From Myxococcales bacterium (GTDB lineage: Bacteria > Myxococcota_A > Polyangia > Haliangiales > Haliangiaceae), in NCBI GenBank assembly GCA_016794525.1, contig JAEUJY010000062.1:270291-334290 (forward strand): a stretch of DNA of 64,000 nt, read 5' to 3'. How positions within the stretch are numbered: the stretch's first letter is position 1; each line of letters begins with the position of its first letter. The position numbers and the translations under genes were made by a program. The notes under the pieces were generated by a model, which saw only the letters and a program-made list of their open reading frames with translations, ran no database searches and was not told the DNA's origin. This document shows positions 8,097 to 15,557 of this stretch, piece by piece.

Positions 8097-11000
8097 CGTA
8101 CCAGCTCGAGCGCGTGCGGTTGATCAACGTCCACAACTTCGTCGACGAGACCGTCGCGCTGCGCGGCGGCGGACACCTGTTCCTGCTGGGCGACAACGGC
8201 TCGGGCAAGACCACGGTGCTCGACGCGATCCACGACGTGCTGGCCGGCGGCGAGCTGGAGTGGAACGCCGCGGCGCGGCTGGGCGGACGGCGCGACGAGG
8301 GCCGCAGCCTGCAGGGCGTCGTGCTGCGGTTCGACGCGGAGCGCGGCGTGCGGCGCGGTGGCGGAGCCATCGCCTACGCGGCGCTCGAGCTGCGCGACGC
8401 GGCGGCGGGGCGGACGCTGACGATCGGCCTGGGCACCGAGGCGACGACGCTCGACGCGCGGGTCGGTCGCTGGGGCTTCGCGACGCCGCGGCCGCTGGCC
8501 GAGGTGGCGCTGCTCGACGACGACGATCGCCCGTGCGACCGCGAGGCGCTGCGTCGCCGGCTGGGCCCGGCCGCCGTGTTCGCGCCGCTCGCCGGGTTTC
8601 GCCGCGAGGTCGCGGCGCGGCTGTTCGGCTCGGAGGCGGCCTACGCCGAGGCGATCCGCTTCTGGGGCATGGCCAAGGCCTACCGCGAGATCGTCGCCAC
8701 GGCGCGCGACTTCGGCGCGCTGTTCGAGCGGCTGCTGCCGGCGCCCGACGGCGAGGTGTTCGCCGAGGTGCTGCAGGCGCTGGTCGCGATCGACGACCTG
8801 GACGCGGCGCTGCGCGACCTCGACGCCCAGGCGGCGTACGTCGGCGGGCTGCAGGCGCTGGCGGCGGAGGTGGGCGCGGCGCGCGAGGCGGCGGCGCGCT
8901 ACCGCTGGCTGGCGGGGCAGCGCGAGCTGGAGGCGGCGGCGACGGCCGAGGCGGCGACGCGGGCGGCGGCGATCGACGGTGCGCGGCAGGTCGAGGCGCT
9001 GGCCGCGGCGGCGGCGGTGGCGCGGGAGGCCCGGCAGCGAGCGGCCGAGGCGCTGCACCGGGCCGAGTCCACCGACGCGGCGGCGGCAGCCGTGGCGCTG
9101 GCCGGGCTGGCGGCGCGGCGGCGCGAGGTCGAGGCAGATCGTGTGGCGGCGACGGTCGAGCGCGAGCGCGTGACCCGCGATCGCGTGAGCTGCGAGCGGG
9201 CCGCGGCCGACGCCGCCGATGCGCTGGCGCGCCACGCGGCGGGGCTGGCGGCGCGGCTTGAGGCGGCGCTGGCGACGGCGCGCGCGCTGCCCGGCGAAGG
9301 CGCGGCGGTGGCGGCCGCAGCGGCGGCGTTGCGGGCGCTCGACCTCGACGCGGCGGCGCTGCGCGATCGCGGGGCGGCGGAGACGTGGCTGGCGCGGTTG
9401 CGGGAGCGAGCCGACCAGCGTCGGGTCGAGGCCGAGCTGGCGGTGGTCGCGGCCGACGCCGCGGTGGCGGCGGTGGCGGCGCGGCGGGCCGAGCTGGCGG
9501 CGGTGGGCGAGGCGTCTGGGCGCGGCCCGCGTGTGCGCGCGGCCATCGCGGCGCTGGCGGCGGCGGGCGTCGAGGCGTGGCCGCTGTACGAGCTGCTCGA
9601 GCCGCGGCCGACGGCGCCGCCAGCGGGGCTGGCCGCGATCGAGCGGCTGCTGGGCGCCGAGGTGCTCGAGGCGCTGGTGGTGGCGCCCGCCGACGCGGGG
9701 CGGGCGCGGGACGCGCTGGTGACGGCGCGGGCGGAGGCGCGCGTGGTGGTCGCGACCTCGGCCCGCGCCGGCCTGCCGGCGTGGGCGGCGTGGTTCGCCG
9801 ACGACCTGACGGCCTCGATCGCCGGTCGCGCGCTGGCCACCGCGCTGGCCCAGCCGGCCGACCTGGCGGCGGTCGAGCTGACGCCGGGCTGGGTCGCCCT
9901 GCGCGGCGTCGGCGCGGTGGCGCTCGACCCCGACCCGCGGTGGCTGGGCGTCGCGGCGCGGGCGCGCGCGCACGCCGCGAGGCTGGCCGCGCTCGACGAT
10001 GCCCACGCGCAGGCGGAGGCGCGTCAGCAGGCCGCAGGGCGGGCGCGCGCGGAGGCGATCGCCGCCCGCGCGTCGCTCGACGAGCTGGCCGGTGCGCTGG
10101 CGGCGATCGACGGCGAGCCGCTGGTCGGGGCCCGGGCCGCACATCACCGCCAGCGCGACCGGCTGGCGCTGTGCCGCGCCGCCGAGGTGGACGCGATCGC
10201 ACGCCACGCCGCGCTGGCGGCCCGGTGCGACGAGCTCGACGCGGAGCAGGCCGCGCTGCGGGGGCAGCTCGACGGCGCGGCGGCCCAGGAGCTCGAGCGG
10301 CGGCTGGCCCGGCTGCGCTGCGACCGCGATCGCGCCGACGCTGACGTCCAGACCGCCGAACAGGCGCTGGCCGCGGGCCAAGTCGCGGTGCTCGACGCCG
10401 AGCGGCGCGCGGGCGCGCACCACGCCGAGCACCGCCAGCGGGTGGCGGCCCAGGCCGACGCGCTGGCCGAGCTGCGCGTGCGCCTGGCGGCGCTGGACGC
10501 GCCGCAGGCCCAGGCTGACGACGCGGCGGTCGCGACCTACGTGCGGGTGGCCCAGCGCGGCGACAGCTTTCGCTCGATCGAGGCGATCCGGACCCGCGAG
10601 GCCGAGGCCCAGCGCGCGGCGGACGCCGGCGCCGACGAGCTCGAGCGCGACGGCGCCCGCGGCGTGCGCTGCCTGGCCCACGCGTCGACGTTCGGCTTCG
10701 ACTACGACCGCGCCCGCAACCAGCTCGTCGATCGCCGCGGCCAGCCGGCGGCGGGCGTCCACGCCGAGCTGGCCCGCGCCATCGCCGAGCAGCGCTCGGT
10801 CGTGAACGCGCAGACTCGCGACCTCATGGACCGGCTGGTGATGGGCACGCTGGCGCGCCAGCTCCAGGGTCAGGTGCAGCGGCTCGAGGACACGCTGCGC
10901 GGCATCAACCGCGTGCTGGGCGGGCTGCGCTTCGGCGTCAGCCGCTACCAGTTCAAGGTCGCGCCGCGCGCCGACCGTCAGGAGCTGGTGGCGCTGGTCG

Positions 11001-11554
11001 GGCGGCTGTCGATCCTCGACGCCGACAGCCGGCGCGAGTTCCGCGCGTGGATCGAGCTACACCTCGACGAGCTGCGCGCCGGCGGCGACGCGCGCGACGC
11101 CGACGCAGCGCCGCGGCTGCTCGACTACCGGCGGTGGTTCGACTACCGGCTGCACGTCCAGGCGGCGACCGCGGACGGGATCGAGCTGACCCAGCGGCTG
11201 CGGCAGGTGGGCTCGGGCGGCGAGCAGGGCGTGCCCAACTACCTGCTGGTGCTGGCGCTGGCCAAGCTGATGTTCGACGCCGCCGGCGCCGGCGTGCGGC
11301 CGCTGCTGTTCGACGAGGCGTTCTACGGCATCGACGCCGGCCGGCGCGACGAGCTGCTGCGGCTGGCGACCGACCTCGGGCTGCAGCTGGTGGTGGCGTC
11401 GCCCGATCAGGACGGCGTGACGCCGGCGGTGCGGGTCGCGACGACGCTGTTCGTCATCAAGGACGGCGACGGCGACGTCCACCTCGCCCCGTACCACTAC
11501 CGCAACCCGGCGCGCGAGCCGCAGCCCGCGCTGTTCGCGCCGGCGGCCGACTGA
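8093..11554 (+). CDS. jetC: JetC: SMC-like ATPase (MukB/MksB type) of Wadjet
   Basis: This 1153-residue SMC ATPase is the motor of the Wadjet complex. Walker A is GDNGSGKT at residues 33-40, the ABC signature is SGGEQ at 1041-1045, and Walker B ends in L-L-F-D-E with D1074 and E1075. Between the heads lie long Ala/Arg/Glu-rich coiled-coil arms and a hinge-like globular segment at about residues 480-610 (around V-E-A-W-P-L-Y-E-L-L and V-L-E-A-L-V-V-A-P). ATG 8093 overlaps the jetB stop and is preceded by GGAGGAGGGG (8081-8090), the clearest ribosome-binding site in the locus. The stop at 11552-11554 directly abuts the convergent lectin-like gene. Confidence 0.93.
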   Translation: MTYQLERVRLINVHNFVDETVALRGGGHLFLLGDNGSGKTTVLDAIHDVLAGGELEWNAAARLGGRRDEGRSLQGVVLRFDAERGVRRGGGAIAYAALELRDAAAGRTLTIGLGTEATTLDARVGRWGFATPRPLAEVALLDDDDRPCDREALRRRLGPAAVFAPLAGFRREVAARLFGSEAAYAEAIRFWGMAKAYREIVATARDFGALFERLLPAPDGEVFAEVLQALVAIDDLDAALRDLDAQAAYVGGLQALAAEVGAAREAAARYRWLAGQRELEAAATAEAATRAAAIDGARQVEALAAAAAVAREARQRAAEALHRAESTDAAAAAVALAGLAARRREVEADRVAATVERERVTRDRVSCERAAADAADALARHAAGLAARLEAALATARALPGEGAAVAAAAAALRALDLDAAALRDRGAAETWLARLRERADQRRVEAELAVVAADAAVAAVAARRAELAAVGEASGRGPRVRAAIAALAAAGVEAWPLYELLEPRPTAPPAGLAAIERLLGAEVLEALVVAPADAGRARDALVTARAEARVVVATSARAGLPAWAAWFADDLTASIAGRALATALAQPADLAAVELTPGWVALRGVGAVALDPDPRWLGVAARARAHAARLAALDDAHAQAEARQQAAGRARAEAIAARASLDELAGALAAIDGEPLVGARAAHHRQRDRLALCRAAEVDAIARHAALAARCDELDAEQAALRGQLDGAAAQELERRLARLRCDRDRADADVQTAEQALAAGQVAVLDAERRAGAHHAEHRQRVAAQADALAELRVRLAALDAPQAQADDAAVATYVRVAQRGDSFRSIEAIRTREAEAQRAADAGADELERDGARGVRCLAHASTFGFDYDRARNQLVDRRGQPAAGVHAELARAIAEQRSVVNAQTRDLMDRLVMGTLARQLQGQVQRLEDTLRGINRVLGGLRFGVSRYQFKVAPRADRQELVALVGRLSILDADSRREFRAWIELHLDELRAGGDARDADAAPRLLDYRRWFDYRLHVQAATADGIELTQRLRQVGSGGEQGVPNYLLVLALAKLMFDAAGAGVRPLLFDEAFYGIDAGRRDELLRLATDLGLQLVVASPDQDGVTPAVRVATTLFVIKDGDGDVHLAPYHYRNPAREPQPALFAPAAD

Positions 11555-12145
11555 TCAGGGCTCGCACTCGCAGAGGTACGCGCGCGCGATCGTGCCGCCC
11601 GAGCTGAGCAGGCCCCAGCCGTTCCGATCCTCGACGAACGCGAACGGCAGATCGCCGCTGGGCTCGCCGCTCGACCACAGGTTCGACGGGATCGCGGCCT
11701 GCGAGCCCTGCCAGAACCAGTTGCTCTTGGCGTCGCAGTCGAGCGCGTCGTCGCAGCGCCCGCCGACGTACGCGGTGGTCACCGAGCTGGCGCCGACCGC
11801 GGTCAGCACCGCCTCGAGGTCGCCGTTCTCGAAGGTCGCCAGGTGGGTGCGGCCGGTCAGATCGTCATCGCAGTCGGCCCCGGCGGTGGCGATGCTCGCG
11901 GGGCCGAGCCGGAACGAGTACCGGCCGCCGCCGCTGCTGACCGTGTACGTCGCCGGGCAGGCCGGGGCGTCGATCGGCGCGGCGTCGATCGCGCGGGCGT
12001 CGGGCCCCGCGCTGTCGAGCGTGGCGCCGTCGGGCTCGGCGCCGTCGCCGACCGCGGCGTCCTGGCTGTCGTCGCCGGTGTCGCCGGCCGGCGTGAAGCC
12101 ACAGGCCGACGCCACCACCGCCGTCGCGATCTGCCAGGGCCGCAT
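11555..12145 (-). CDS. C-type-lectin-fold lipoprotein
   Basis: This 196-residue protein has a signal peptide ending in S-A-C, then an Asp/Ala-rich spacer typical of myxobacterial lipoproteins, then one C-type lectin-like domain. Domain signatures are Y-S-F-R, THLATF, NWFWQG, N-L-W-S-S-G-E-P-S-G, and a closing W-G-L-L ... Y-L-C-E-C-E, with Cys residues placed for the usual disulfides. Such domains bind glycans or protein ligands at the surface. ATG 12145 is preferred over ATG 12154 because a TAGGAT hexamer (12158-12153) ends 7 nt before it and covers part of the upstream ATG. Its stop codon (TCA on +, 11555-11557) follows the jetC stop with no gap. Confidence 0.82.
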   Translation of the reverse strand: MRPWQIATAVVASACGFTPAGDTGDDSQDAAVGDGAEPDGATLDSAGPDARAIDAAPIDAPACPATYTVSSGGGRYSFRLGPASIATAGADCDDDLTGRTHLATFENGDLEAVLTAVGASSVTTAYVGGRCDDALDCDAKSNWFWQGSQAAIPSNLWSSGEPSGDLPFAFVEDRNGWGLLSSGGTIARAYLCECEP

Positions 12146-12155
12146 CGCGCTCATC

Positions 12156-12713
12156 CTAGACCAGCGGGCGCCGCGTCGGTCGCGAGTTTTGTGCGGCCGC
12201 GCGGCGGCGGCCGGCCCGGGCGGCTCGCGGCGGCGGCGGCAGCATGCCGGCGACGAAGCGCTCGAACAGCGCGGCGAACCGGGCCTGCTCGGCAGGCGGC
12301 CAGGTCGCCAGGGCGAGCGCGATCCGCGCCCGCGTGAGCTCGCCGCCCTGGGCCTGCAGCCGGCTGCCGCGGGGCGTCACGACCAGCACGACGCGGCGGC
12401 CGTCGCCCGGCGCCGCGGCGCGGGTCACCAGGCCGCGCGCCACCGCCGCCGCGACCTGGCGGCTGGCGCGCGACGGATCGATCCCCAGCAAGCGCGCGGC
12501 GTCGCCGACGGTCGCGCCGGTGGCGGGCGCCCGCGCCTCGGCCACGCGGATCGCGTCGAGCAGCCGCAGCTCGCCGTAGTCGAGCCGGGCCCGCGCGCCG
12601 AACGCCGCGCTCCACTGCTCGACCAGCTCGCGCCGCTGGAACAGCCGCCGCAGCTCGACCAGGCCCTGGCGGATGGTCTCGAGCGGGGTCGCGCGATCAT
12701 GTGCCTTGCGCAT
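12156..12713 (-). CDS. MarR-family transcriptional regulator
   Basis: This protein of about 185 residues is a winged-helix regulator. An N-terminal dimerisation helix is followed by the segment around DYGELRLLDAIR, then a helix-turn-helix (T-V-G-D-A-A-R-L-L-G-I-D-P-S-R-A-S-R-Q-V) and a wing with GDGRRVVLVVTPRG, the usual MarR wing form. The basic Pro/Arg-rich tail is unusual but not informative. ATG 12713 gives a family-typical length. The open frame could extend to 12770, but that would run through the operator and the divergent gene's promoter. The gene is divergent from a GNAT acetyltransferase, a common regulator/target arrangement. The start codon overlaps the left arm of a perfect dyad, implying autorepression. 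Confidence 0.86.
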   Translation of the reverse strand: MRKAHDRATPLETIRQGLVELRRLFQRRELVEQWSAAFGARARLDYGELRLLDAIRVAEARAPATGATVGDAARLLGIDPSRASRQVAAAVARGLVTRAAAPGDGRRVVLVVTPRGSRLQAQGGELTRARIALALATWPPAEQARFAALFERFVAGMLPPPPRAARAGRRRAAAQNSRPTRRPLV

Positions 12714-12734
12714 ATATGTGCCAAGAGCATATAT
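12712..12734. promoter_or_regulatory. Dyad operator between marR-like and GNAT genes
   Basis: The arms ATATATG (12712-12718) and CATATAT (12728-12734) form a perfect 7-bp inverted repeat with a 9-nt spacer. It is an AT island in very GC-rich DNA. The left arm covers the MarR start codon and the right arm sits where a -10 element would lie for the GNAT gene at 12742. A MarR dimer bound here would block both genes. Confidence 0.7.
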
Positions 12735-12741
12735 CCGGACC

Positions 12742-13428
12742 GTGCCGATCGAGCGCCACCCGCTGGACAACCCGCTGTGGGGCGCCCTGACCAGCCGCCA
12801 CGCCGCGCTGGCGCTGGGCGTCGGGGCGGTGCGCCGCTACCCCGCCGAGGTCGCGCCGTTCGCCGCGTCCGACCACGCCGCGCCGCTGGACCCGGCCGCC
12901 CTGGCGGCGCTGTTCGCCCCCGGCGAGGCGACCCTGTGGGTGGGCCGCCGCCCGGCCGCTCCCGCGGGCTGGCGCGTCGACGACCTCGGGCCGATCGATC
13001 AGCTGGTGTGCACGTCGCCGCGGCCGGTGCCGCCGGGCCCCGCGATCGTCCCGCTCGAGGAGTCGCACCGCCCGGCGGTGCTGGCGCTGACGGCGCTGGT
13101 CTACCCACACTACTTCCGCCCGCACACGATGCGGTTGGGGCGCTACTTCGGCGTCTTCGTCGCGGGGCAGCTGGCGGCGATGATCGGCGAGCGCATGGCC
13201 GTGCCCGGCTTCCGCGAGCTGAGCGCGATCTGCACCCATCCGGAGCACACGGGGCAGGGCCTGGCCCGCCGGCTGATCGCGTTCGTGGGCAACGACCTCC
13301 TGGCCCGCGGCGAGACACCGTTCCTGCACGTCAGCCCGAGCAACCGCCGCGCCCGCGACCTGTACCTGCAGAACGGCTACGCGCTGCGGGTCGGGATCCC
13401 GTTCTGGGCGCTGACCGCCCCAGGCTGA
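12742..13428 (+). CDS. GNAT-family acetyltransferase (FR47-like)
   Basis: This 228-residue protein has a C-terminal GNAT domain: V-P-L-E-E-S-H-R-P-A-V-L-A-L opens it, then S-A-I-C-T-H-P-E-H-T-G-Q-G-L-A-R-R-L as the acetyl-CoA motif A, then S-N-R-R-A-R-D-L-Y and Q-N-G-Y as motif B. It resembles the FR47/GCN5-like branch. The N-terminal ~100 residues are a separate region common in these proteins. GTG 12742 is chosen because upstream in-frame starts would extend through the operator. The TATATC segment of the operator ends 6 nt before GTG, so the transcript may be leaderless. It is probably repressed by the divergent MarR protein. The substrate is unknown. Confidence 0.82.
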   Translation: MPIERHPLDNPLWGALTSRHAALALGVGAVRRYPAEVAPFAASDHAAPLDPAALAALFAPGEATLWVGRRPAAPAGWRVDDLGPIDQLVCTSPRPVPPGPAIVPLEESHRPAVLALTALVYPHYFRPHTMRLGRYFGVFVAGQLAAMIGERMAVPGFRELSAICTHPEHTGQGLARRLIAFVGNDLLARGETPFLHVSPSNRRARDLYLQNGYALRVGIPFWALTAPG

Positions 13429-13548
13429 GCGCACCTACAGGTGTGGCGAGGGACGCCGATCGCCGTTCCGACGTGAGGCGGCTCACCAACGCGCGCCAGG
13501 CAGCAACTCGTTGCAACCGGCGCGGGGTGACGTGCGACATACAACTCG

Positions 13549-14532
13549 ATGGCGCTCGTCACGTCCGCGGTGATGCAGACCGACGTCGGGATGGTGCGGC
13601 CACGCAACGAGGACGCCGCGTACGCGGACCCCCAGGGCCGGTTCGCGATCGTGGCCGACGGGATGGGCGGGCACGGCGCCGGCGACGTCGCCAGCGCGAT
13701 GGCGGTCGAGCTCCTGCGCGCGCACCTCGAGGGCGAGGCCGACCGGCTGGCCGCCTACGCGCGATCGCCGCGCCCGGCGGGGCGCGAGGCGATCGCGGCG
13801 CGGCTGCGCGCCGCCGTCGAGGGCGCGAACCACGCGGTCTACGAGCGCAGCGTGCGCGAGCCCGACAAGCACCAGATGGGCACGACGCTCGAGGTGATGG
13901 TGATGTGCGGCCCGGAGGCGCTGATCGCCCACGTCGGCGACAGCCGCAGCTACCTCTTGCGGGAGGGCCTGCTCACGCAGCTGACCGAGGATCACTCGGT
14001 GGCCGAGACGATGCGCCGCGCGGGCACGATGGACGACGCGACCGCCGCGGTGTCGCCGATGCGCAGCGTGCTGAGCAACGCGATCGGCGTGACGCCCGAG
14101 GTGTCGGTCGACCTGATCGCGGTCGCGCTGCACCCCGGCGACCGGCTGCTGCTGTGCAGCGACGGGCTGCACGACTACTTCACGCGGGACGAGGTCGGCC
14201 TGCACCTGACCGGGCGCGCGCCGACGATCGGCCTGGCGCGGCTGATCGAGCAGGCGCGAGCCCGGGGCGGCCACGACAACATCACCGGCATCGTGATCGA
14301 GGCCCGCGGGCGCGCCGCGGCGACCGCGCCGATCATGATCGACGACGGCGAGGGCGACGGCGACGCCGCCGGCGAGGGCGCGGTGGACGCGGCCGACGAC
14401 GACGCGATCACCACCCCGGTCGCGGTGCCGCTGCCGCTGAGCGGCGTGTCGGACGTCTCGGTCGCGAACTTCGTCGATCGGTCGCTGCGCGAGCAGAGCC
14501 GCCCGCACCCGTTGCCGCCGCGGCGCCGCTGA
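13549..14532 (+). CDS. PP2C-family Ser/Thr protein phosphatase
   Basis: This 327-residue protein is a metal-dependent PPM/PP2C phosphatase of the bacterial Stp/PrpC type, which removes phosphate from Ser/Thr on kinase targets. Motifs in order are RPRNEDA (residues 17-23), DGMGGHGAG (37-45), an M-G-T-T-L core, HVGDSRSYL, L-L-C-S-D-G-L and GGHDNITGIV, giving the full set of metal-binding aspartates. The C-terminal 70 residues are an acidic, low-complexity tail with no membrane segment. A likely partner is the Hanks-type kinase at the start of the window or another kinase elsewhere. ATG 13549 gives the standard N-terminus just before the first strand. Confidence 0.92.
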   Translation: MALVTSAVMQTDVGMVRPRNEDAAYADPQGRFAIVADGMGGHGAGDVASAMAVELLRAHLEGEADRLAAYARSPRPAGREAIAARLRAAVEGANHAVYERSVREPDKHQMGTTLEVMVMCGPEALIAHVGDSRSYLLREGLLTQLTEDHSVAETMRRAGTMDDATAAVSPMRSVLSNAIGVTPEVSVDLIAVALHPGDRLLLCSDGLHDYFTRDEVGLHLTGRAPTIGLARLIEQARARGGHDNITGIVIEARGRAAATAPIMIDDGEGDGDAAGEGAVDAADDDAITTPVAVPLPLSGVSDVSVANFVDRSLREQSRPHPLPPRRR

Positions 14533-14571
14533 GCCGGGCGCGCGACCGCGCCGTGCGGTAGGGTGCGGCCG

Positions 14572-15507
14572 GTGGCTGCTCCCCCGACACGCGCCGTCGC
14601 GACCTGGACCGGGCTGATCCTGGTGGCGGCCCTCGCCGGGCTGACGGCGTGGCGGCCGTGGCTCGGCGCCGGCCTGATCATCGGCGTGATCGGCGGCGCC
14701 GCCACGTTCATGGCGCTCTTGCGCGCGATGCTGTGGCTCGACGATCAGGGCAAGCTGCCGGCGGCCCCGCTGGCGGTCGGCGCGGTGGCGGCGTCGGTGA
14801 CGATCGTCGCGGCGCCCGCGGCGCTGGGCCTGCTGCTGCTGGGCCGCGGCGGCGCGATCACCGCCGGCGGCACGAGCGCGGTGCTGGTGCTGGGCTTCTT
14901 CGGCCGGATCGAGCTGGGGCGCCAGCTCGATCGGCGACGGCTGCGCCAGCTCGATCGGGCGCTCGCCGCCGACGAAGGGCTGGCCGCGGCGCTGGCCGCG
15001 GTGCCGCCGCACTTCCTGTTCGTCGTCGTCGGCCGGCTGGCCGATCACGGCCGCTGGGCCGAGCTGCTGGCGTACCTGGAGCGCAACCCGGGCCGGCCGT
15101 TCCAGGCGCGCTACGTGGTCGACTGGCAGCTGGCGGCGCACCTGGCGCTGGGCGACGTCGACGGCGCCACGGCCGCGGTGGCGGCCGCCCCGCCGGCCGA
15201 GACCCCGGTCGAGCACGCGCTGGCCGAGCTGCAGGAGGCGCGGCTGGCGATCGCTCGCGGCGACGCGGCGGCGGTGCTGCCGACGCTGGCCGCCCCGCCC
15301 GCGGCCGACCTCGCGACCGACCTGGTGTCGGCGCGCGCGGCGATCCACGTCGACGCGCTGGTCGCCACCGGCGACGACGCCGGCGCGCGGGCCGCGCTGA
15401 CGGCGCTGCGCACGCGCTACGGCCGCGCCTACGTCGCGCAGCTCGGCAAGCGCGCCCGCCCGTGCTCGGCGCTGGCGCGGGCCGTGGCCGACGACGACGA
15501 CGCCTGA
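14572..15507 (+). CDS. Membrane protein with three N-terminal transmembrane helices and a soluble repeat tail
   Basis: This protein of about 311 residues has hydrophobic segments near residues 9-25, 30-50 and 70-110 and a cytosolic or periplasmic Ala-rich helical remainder. The tail resembles tetratricopeptide-like helix pairs (R-W-A-E-L-L-A-Y-L, then A-L-A-E-L-Q-E-A-R-L-A-I-A-R-G-D), but I do not recognise a family. Start GTG 14572 is preferred to GTG 14563 because a TAGGGT hexamer (14559-14564) ends 7 nt before it and overlaps the other codon. It lies 40 bp after the phosphatase and could be expressed with it or from its own promoter. Confidence 0.7.
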   Translation: MAAPPTRAVATWTGLILVAALAGLTAWRPWLGAGLIIGVIGGAATFMALLRAMLWLDDQGKLPAAPLAVGAVAASVTIVAAPAALGLLLLGRGGAITAGGTSAVLVLGFFGRIELGRQLDRRRLRQLDRALAADEGLAAALAAVPPHFLFVVVGRLADHGRWAELLAYLERNPGRPFQARYVVDWQLAAHLALGDVDGATAAVAAAPPAETPVEHALAELQEARLAIARGDAAAVLPTLAAPPAADLATDLVSARAAIHVDALVATGDDAGARAALTALRTRYGRAYVAQLGKRARPCSALARAVADDDDA

Positions 15508-15557
15508 TCCGCGCGCCGCCGCGCCGCCGCGTCGCGCTCGCGCTACGCTCGCGCGCG

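Noticed and set aside
8021..10762. 913-residue antisense frame across jetC
   Set aside because: Arg/Gln/His-rich composition typical of the complement of GC-rich coding DNA, with no domain. The SMC motifs on the + strand are decisive.
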